A stretch of 64,000 nt of DNA, taken from contig OY829539.1 in the NCBI GenBank assembly GCA_963691705.1, forward strand, positions 58,936,327 through 59,000,326, read 5' to 3'. Below the pieces are notes generated by a model. The model was not told the DNA's origin, did not search any database, and saw nothing but the letters and a program-made list of their open reading frames with translations. Below are positions 58,248-64,000 of this stretch, piece by piece. Made by a program: the position numbers and the translations under genes. How positions within the stretch are numbered: the first letter of the stretch is position 1; each line of letters begins with the position of its first letter. This stretch comes from Viola odorata. Lineage: Eukaryota > Streptophyta > Magnoliopsida > Malpighiales > Violaceae.

Positions 58248-60585
58248 TCAGCTCTCGGGGACTTGTCGTTTCCAGCCCGCTGCCTTGGCTTGGCGATAGC
58301 CTGCCTCGTTAATATGGGCAGAACTCTGTAGAAAGGCTTTCGCGACATCTTCGCCCTTGTACGCATCCACCCCGTGAATTTCTTCGAAGCAGTTAACCAG
58401 AACACGGGCGGTCTCTTCAGCATGCCACCAGCCCATATCGACTGACTCTTCCGCCAAAGCTGCCTTTTCCTTTTTTTAAAAGGACTTCTCATTCTCCAAA
58501 GCAGTCACTTTGGCTTGTTCCTCTAACAAAGCTGTTTCCAGGGCGGAATGCTGTTTCTGTAAATCGTGGTGAGCTAGCAGTATCTTGGAGCGATCTGCTA
58601 ACACCTTTTTCTTTTCCTCTTGCTCCTTGGACAGCTCCGCCGAAACAGAACGAAGGGAAACAGCCCGATGCTTCATCTCCTCCGCCCAATAGTGAAATTT
58701 CATCATATTGGAGAAAAGGCCAGCACGGACGGAGTTCACTTGGTCATCTTCCGCCTGGGAAAGGAAAGCTTCCCGTTCTGCAGATGAGGCCAGAATTTGA
58801 GAAGCCAGCAGGGCAGAAACCTCATCTGAACCATCGCCCCCGATGGCTGCCAAACCACGGGTACGGAAGTCGAACAACTCAACCTGATGGGTCACTTCGC
58901 CGAGCCCGTTTAATGGACAAAGATCCGCCGCAAAATTGAAAGAGGTTCCGGTTTCATTATAGCGTTGCCGCCAAGGAACGCTAGAGGGAACGAAAGCCAG
59001 AGGACCAGGGGCGCGAACCTGTGAAGAAGAACTGCCCGGGGGCAGGAAGGCACCATGAGGCTGATGGCCCGAAAGGTCGTGAAAGACGTCTTCATAAGAA
59101 GAGGAAAAATGATGCACAGGCCCGCCAAAGGAACTGGGCGAAGCACCAAAGGGGTCCGCACCGCCTAAGTTCCCCAAATCTTCCACGGAATGTCTACCTG
59201 GAGGAACCACTGCGGAACCAGGAACGTTAACGGAACCACCTTCCCCCGCGATGTTAGAGGAGGGTATGTTCTCATCCTCGCCTTCTATCCGGGCCCTCTT
59301 CGCAGAACCCCTCAGCACATAAGTGAGATTCATATCGCCTGAAGGAGCGGACGCAGTAACTATAACGGCCTCCTGCAAGGAGTACAAATTGAGAAAAAAT
59401 AAAAATAAAAATATAGATCAAATGACGACAGATATTGAGAAAGAGAAAACACGCTTACGGTAGCAGTGTTGAGAGAAGATAGTGCCTCAGAAGAACCCGC
59501 AGCGTCGGGAGAAGGAGTAAGAGTGGCGATACTCCGTGTTCTTTTCTTCTTTTTTCCTCTGGCAATGGCCCTAGGAGCCTGAGAAGACGAGGGAGCAGCA
59601 ACGGTCACGATAGGAACACCTTCAGGGATGTCAGTATTCCCTTCGCCAACTGAGGAGGAGGATACTTGAGCGAGATTCGCGGAAGTAGCCGGAAGCTCAG
59701 AAGGATTATCAGTGGCCTCTGAATCGAGCTTTTCCTTTTCCTCTCTATTACGAGCTCTCCTTAAGCGTCTTCTTACGCTTTCGGGTTTATAGTCAGGATC
59801 CGTCGCTGCAAAATCACAAAATAATGTCAGCGTTAGTATCAGCGATGAAAGGGAAAGGTAGCGCGATACTCACGTCTAACGCACTCCTGAATGGCCATTC
59901 TGCAGGCCGTGAGTCGAATATGAACGCTGATCTCCAGTTGGAGTAAGGTGTTTAACCATCCTTGTTCACGAGCGGGAAGTGTCCCTGGTCGACTCCAAAC
60001 GCCATCTTGGACGTCCTGGTTGAACCCAGAACGCCACTCGGGACCAGGAGCATCAGGGAAATTTATCAGAAAGAACTCCTTTTTCCAAGCCTCAACAGAA
60101 GACTCAATATGGAGCAACTTCCAAGTAAAAGACTTGAGAGAATCATCGTCAAAGCGAGGCGATATGGTTATCACACCCCGGCACTTCATCAATTTAAAAA
60201 GGGATCTAAGCAACAAAAGAGAAGGGGAAGTGATCCCCTTATATCTACAGAGTTCCAAGAAAGCATAAACACAGCAATATGCATTTGGGGCTAACTGGGC
60301 AGGATTGAAATTGCCAGCAATAAGCAAACCCTTGACGAAAGAATCGATAGGGAACTGGAAACCGTAGCGAAACATCTGGGCATATAACACCCTTTGATTG
60401 CCGGTCAGAACGCTGTTTAAACGAACCGACCCAGGGGCAACAACAGCTTGGTAACCGTCAGGAATAACGGCGCCATGAGTAGCCAAATGCTCCCGGAGAA
60501 TGGCCTCCGTGGTAATAACACTGACCGTGGTATCCATTTTCTTCTCATCGATGGATTTCGACTCAGAACGGCGAGTCTTTGCCAT
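58248..60585 (-). pseudogene. Antisense gene A of the gypsy element, three exons, one in-frame stop
   Basis: Exons 60585-59874, 59805-59459 and 59372-58248 join in frame (728 codons), with first intron phase 1. Exon 1 encodes a globular domain with FQFPIDSFVKGLL and APNAYCCVYAFLELC, resembling Pfam 'Putative gypsy type transposon' (PF04195)-like proteins. Exon 2 is basic and Ser-rich (GKKKKRT), perhaps a nuclear signal. Exon 3 has a Pro/Ser-rich part, a coiled coil with many Leu/Glu/Lys, and a C-terminal part with MGWWHAEE. A TAA at 58476-58478 (codon 652) interrupts the frame, which then resumes unshifted to the TGA at 58248-58250. It is transcribed opposite to pol, if at all. The function is unknown. 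Confidence 0.7.
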
Positions 60586-61202
60586 GGCAGGACTAAGGAA
60601 ATAGAAATGAAGAAGACGAGGGAAAGGAAGGGAAGTACCTTTGGAAGGAAAGAACTTCGAAAGCCTTGAATGGAGGTGAGAAGGACAAGACGGCTGAGAG
60701 ATAATATGAAAAAGTGGAGTGAAAAAGAAAAGGGAAGAAATAAAGAGGGTTTACAACCCTAGTAATTAAAAGGAAACGACGGATGCTGCAGTCGTTGTGT
60801 CGAAGCGGCATGAGGGATAAGACTCAAGCAATGAGTACGACTCTAGAAGAAGCGCGGCAAACGCTTCGATCTGGTTAAAATTTCTAAACACGCTAAGGTG
60901 AAGCGGCAGAAGAAACGAACACGTGTGTCGGCACCATCATGATTTTTCCCGCGCATCGACGGAAGGGTCGCGAGCATTAAATGCTCTGAAAAGTAGATGC
61001 GACTTTTGATAAAAAGCAAAAGCGATATCACAAGAAAGGAAATAATGCAAATCGGCGTTGAATAAAAGAACAATTCTCAAAGACAGCAAGAGAGCGAAAT
61101 AAAACAAGATATCGCCCAAAGAGCAAAGTACCGATATCGCCTCGCGATAGGACGTTATTACAAGACATGGAAAACAAATAGCAATGTTTTTCAATGGATC
61201 AA
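60586..61202. other. Spacer between antisense genes A and B
   Basis: About 620 bp without a recognisable ORF on the minus strand. It would hold the promoter of gene A and the 3' end of gene B. No clear TATA box was seen. Confidence 0.45.
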
Positions 61203-63445
61203 TTAAGAGTCATCGCATGCCTCGCCGTCATCGTTCCCTTGCTTTTCCCCGGAAGGAGGAAAACTCCTTTCGCCTTCACTAAGATCTTTAATTTTTTGAG
61301 AGGCGTAATTGGCCAGCATGGATAAATCGACAGCGCCTCGGACATGGAGATCCTTAAACCCTGCGATACAAACCTCGATGGTCTTATTCTTCCACCAGGC
61401 TATCCTCGAAGGAACTTTGGCCAAATCGGCATCGCGAGATGACAACTCTTCGCGAAGGAAGACATTCTTTTTATCAGCCACCACCAGTTCCGCCTCCATT
61501 AGCTCTGCTCTCGCCTTCCCCTTCGACTTCTCCCGAGAAAGTTCACCGCGACAATCCTCCAACTCCGCCCGAGTTCGTTCTTGCAACTGTGATAGCTCCT
61601 TCGCCTTCGCCAAAGCCGCGTCTAATTGTTCCTGCAAATCCGAACAGGGTCGAGTTTTGTTACGCTGGCCTTCAAGAAAGTAATGAAATTTCCGAAAGCT
61701 GGCCAGCATGTCATTCATAAGGTGTGACTGTCGTGTCTCGGGAGCATGCTGTAAAAACTCTTCCCTGTCCTTGGAAGAAGTAAACATCTGTCCCACCATG
61801 GGACCCACGGGCTCTTCTCGCGATAACGGATCCGATATTCCTAAGGCACGAAGCCCATCAGTGCCGAAAGAGGACAAATCCAGCTGATATCCAGTAGGGC
61901 CCTGGGACCTCTGAGGAGAAAGGTTGGCGATGTAAGGAGGGGAACCATTTTTTGCGCAATCACCAACGCCCGAAATTGAAGACAGAAACAAAAGAGGAGG
62001 CTTCCGTGGGAAAAATTCAGGAGGAACGCCTAAACTCAAAACTGGTGGGGTTGTCTCTGGGATAAAAGAACCTATCGGGGAAGCAGGATGGCCCGACGAC
62101 AAAGGAGAGGTCGCGGCTATCGAGGTCTCATTGTTTTCGATAGAAACGGCGGAAGGCACCCTGATAGCTTTGATATTTTTCACCACTTGCGAAGTCCTCG
62201 CGGCATGAGAAGCGTTAATATTCTCGGAAGGGGCCGCGTTAACTCCCTTCAAAGGGGGAACTAGGGGTTCAGTTTTCTCTGTGCGAACCTTCTTTACGAG
62301 ACGCTCCGTCTCTTCTGCAATTTCTTCGCTATCGTCCTCAGCCGATTCCGCCGTGTCATCATTCCTCATCGACCTAAGTTTCATCCTTTGGGCAATAGTA
62401 GCGTGACGTAATTCAGGACCAGTGTCCATGCTCTCGCTATCGCTGTCGATTTTCTCAAACACAGGATCGCCTTGAGCTACCCTCGTGCCACGGGAAGGAA
62501 GCCAATTTTCAAGGAAACAAGAAGGTCGAGTGGAGGCTCTGCGAGTTGTGACGGTTTTAATCCTTCCCCTTCTAGGCGGAATAGGTGGGCGGCGGGAGTT
62601 TTTAGGCGGAGGAGAAGGAGGCAGCGACTGGAGAGGTGTTACGTTCAAAGGGGCGTCACCTTCCCCAGAAGAACTACTCTCAGCGTTACCTGCCAACAAA
62701 ACATATTAGCAAATTAAGAAGAGTGAAGCGATAAAGAAGAAAAAGGAAACTCACCCACAACGCACTCTGACAAGGGCCTGAACCGAGCAAACTCCCGGAT
62801 ACGGAAAGACCCTTCTATTTCTAACAAGGCGCTAACGTTGGAAACATCCTGGCTTGACAGCGCTTCCGGTCTTTTCCAAACGCCACTATTGATTTTTCGA
62901 TTGAAACCCCCGCGCTAGAGCCGTGACGGCAAACGGAGGGTGAAAAAGCCAGACTTCCAGTCATCTACGTGTTCCTCAAAACCTTGAAAGTTCCGCCAGA
63001 ACAGTTGCACAACGACATCATCCCATCTGGGGGTAATATCTACCAGGCAGTCGCGACAACTCAAGACAAAGAATGTGCGGAATAGATCAAGCGACGGAGC
63101 AAATATACGCTTCATCTCGCACGAACGAAGGAAAGCGTAAATACCACACCAAGAGGGTGGAGTAATCTGGACGGGATTAAGGTCGTAATGATCTAGCAGT
63201 TTCAACAGAGAAGTATGGAGTGGGAAACGGAATCCGTAAGTAAACATCTTGAAATAAACTAACCGGAATGTTCCCCACATGGCGTCAGGCAGCCGAGTGT
63301 CCTTCAAAGAGACAAAAGGGCGATAGCCCGTGGGAAAAGTAATACCACTCTCCTCTAATTCAACCCTCAAAACCTCATTACAATTGAATATGCTGCGAGT
63401 TCGCCTAGCTTCGGGATCTATGGGGTTTTCAGCAGTTGAAGACAT
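61203..63445 (-). pseudogene. Antisense gene B of the gypsy element, two exons, one in-frame stop
   Basis: Exons 63445-62755 and 62689-61203 join in frame (726 codons), with phase 1 at the same position as in gene A. Exon 1 encodes the same kind of domain as gene A (FRFPLHTSLLKLL, PPSWCGIYAFLRSC). A TAG at 62915-62917 (codon 177) interrupts it, but the frame continues through RKINSGVWKRPEAL to the splice site and stays similar to gene A. Exon 2 has a Pro/Arg-rich start (PPSPPPKNSRRPPIPPRRGR), an acidic part, a coiled coil and a late WW pair (RIAWWKNK) matching gene A's. The start ATG is the one before SSTAENPIDPEAR; an upstream ATG at 63589 is also in frame. The function is unknown. Confidence 0.7.
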
Positions 63446-63912
63446 AAGGGACAGTAAAAGTAAATCTACGGCGGTAGAAGGAGTAAATACCTGGAGCAAA
63501 AAGCCAATAAGCCGGTCGCCGGCACCAGTGAGCGGTCGCGGAAAAACCTCTCGAAGAAAAGAAGTGCAGAAGAGAGAGAAAATGTGCAAAAACTCAAAAT
63601 ATTCGCAGAAGCAGTAAAAGAGAGAGATGATTTCCTTTTAAAGGAAAGCCTGAAGAAGAGACAGCCTGTAAAAATGAAACACGTACAGAACTGAAAAAGA
63701 CACGTGGATAGTCGTTTGTGTCTTCTGAAATAAGACAGTTACCGATTAAAAGTTGAAGGCAGTTACCCGTAGCGAAAGGGACGCATCCGCGTCAACCCGG
63801 AACGCTCAGAAAGAAACAATAAGTAAGTGATGAAAAGCGAAAAGGAAGTTAAACCATCATTCATTATTATGAGAAAGGCCATACGGCATCTACAAAAAGA
63901 AGGAGTAAGGCC
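63446..63912. other. Upstream region of antisense gene B
   Basis: On the minus strand this precedes gene B. A TTTAAAAGG motif near 63630-63640 could serve as a TATA box. Otherwise I see nothing. Confidence 0.4.
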
Positions 63913-63999
63913 CTACTCATCACTGTCGGACCAAGTAACGCCGTAGCAATAGACTACGTCCTCTTCGTTATCGCCACCCCAGAATGGTGAATCCACAAT
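63913..63999 (-). CDS. C-terminal end of a third antisense ORF, cut by the window edge
   Basis: Twenty-eight open codons lead to a TAG at 63913-63915. They encode an acidic, aromatic end (DNEEDVVYCYGVTWSDSDE). Codon use looks coding, and the strand is the same as genes A and B. It could be the tail of another protein of the element. It is too short to assign. Confidence 0.35.
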   Translation of the reverse strand: MVDSPFWGGDNEEDVVYCYGVTWSDSDE

Positions 64000-64000
64000 A

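Larger units (their letters stand above)
53132..64000 (+). mobile_element. Ty3/gypsy retrotransposon, Tat-like, defective and running off the window
   Basis: The order is probable LTR, RT-RNase H-second RNase H-integrase, tandem repeats, and antisense genes. An additional RNase H between the usual one and integrase is a hallmark of the Tat lineage. Some Tat elements are known to carry extra ORFs, including antisense ones, between pol and the 3' LTR. No gag or protease is seen, and pol has two stops. The 3' LTR is not in the window. It sits directly beside the truncated MULE transposase. The left boundary is approximate. Confidence 0.7.

Noticed and set aside
59021..60294. Plus-strand frames within the antisense gene region of the gypsy element
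   Set aside because: They lack motifs, while the minus-strand frames are spliced, paralogous and domain-like.

Overview
The window is nuclear DNA of a flowering plant, almost certainly a eudicot. The evidence is genes with GT-AG introns, AT-rich intergenic DNA, plant-specific families (ACC oxidase, an X8-domain beta-1,3-glucanase, an ANTH clathrin adaptor, a PFA-DSP phosphatase) and typical plant transposons. Nothing bacterial, no CRISPR array and no convincing rRNA or tRNA gene was seen. All exon joins were made by eye from reading frame and GT-AG sites.

Left part (1-21.2 kb). The 3' exons of an atypical dual-specificity phosphatase run in from the left edge. After them come a small ORF fragment and a short secreted cysteine-rich peptide gene. 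A complete four-exon ACC oxidase gene, the last step of ethylene synthesis, lies on the minus strand. About 13 kb of gene-poor AT-rich DNA with MITE- and SINE-like remnants follows. A RING-finger gene on the minus strand carries a frameshift just before its RING domain.

Middle part (21-45.5 kb). An unusual palindromic copia derivative has two inverted copies of LTR + primer binding site + leader. It is followed by an 11-exon P-loop NTPase gene of unknown function, an intronless ARM-repeat gene, an intronless ANTH clathrin-assembly gene, a MITE of about 1 kb containing a perfect GC-rich palindrome, and a three-exon GH17/X8 glucanase gene. The genes look like independent single-copy loci, not a cluster acting together.

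Right part (45.5-64 kb). This is transposon territory. It holds a probable 2.3-kb solo LTR, a second MITE, and part of a Mutator-like element with a GRF zinc-finger ORF and the C-terminal exons of a SWIM-type transposase. The transposase is cut off where a Ty3/gypsy element begins. That element looks like the Tat lineage (RT, RNase H, a second RNase H, integrase). It lacks gag and protease here and has two nonsense codons in pol. Downstream of pol are degenerate tandem repeats and then two large genes on the opposite strand. These two antisense genes resemble each other in domain order, length (about 726-728 codons) and the position and phase of the first intron. Each has one in-frame stop. 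A third antisense ORF runs off the right edge. This duplicated, spliced antisense pair is the most interesting structure in the window.
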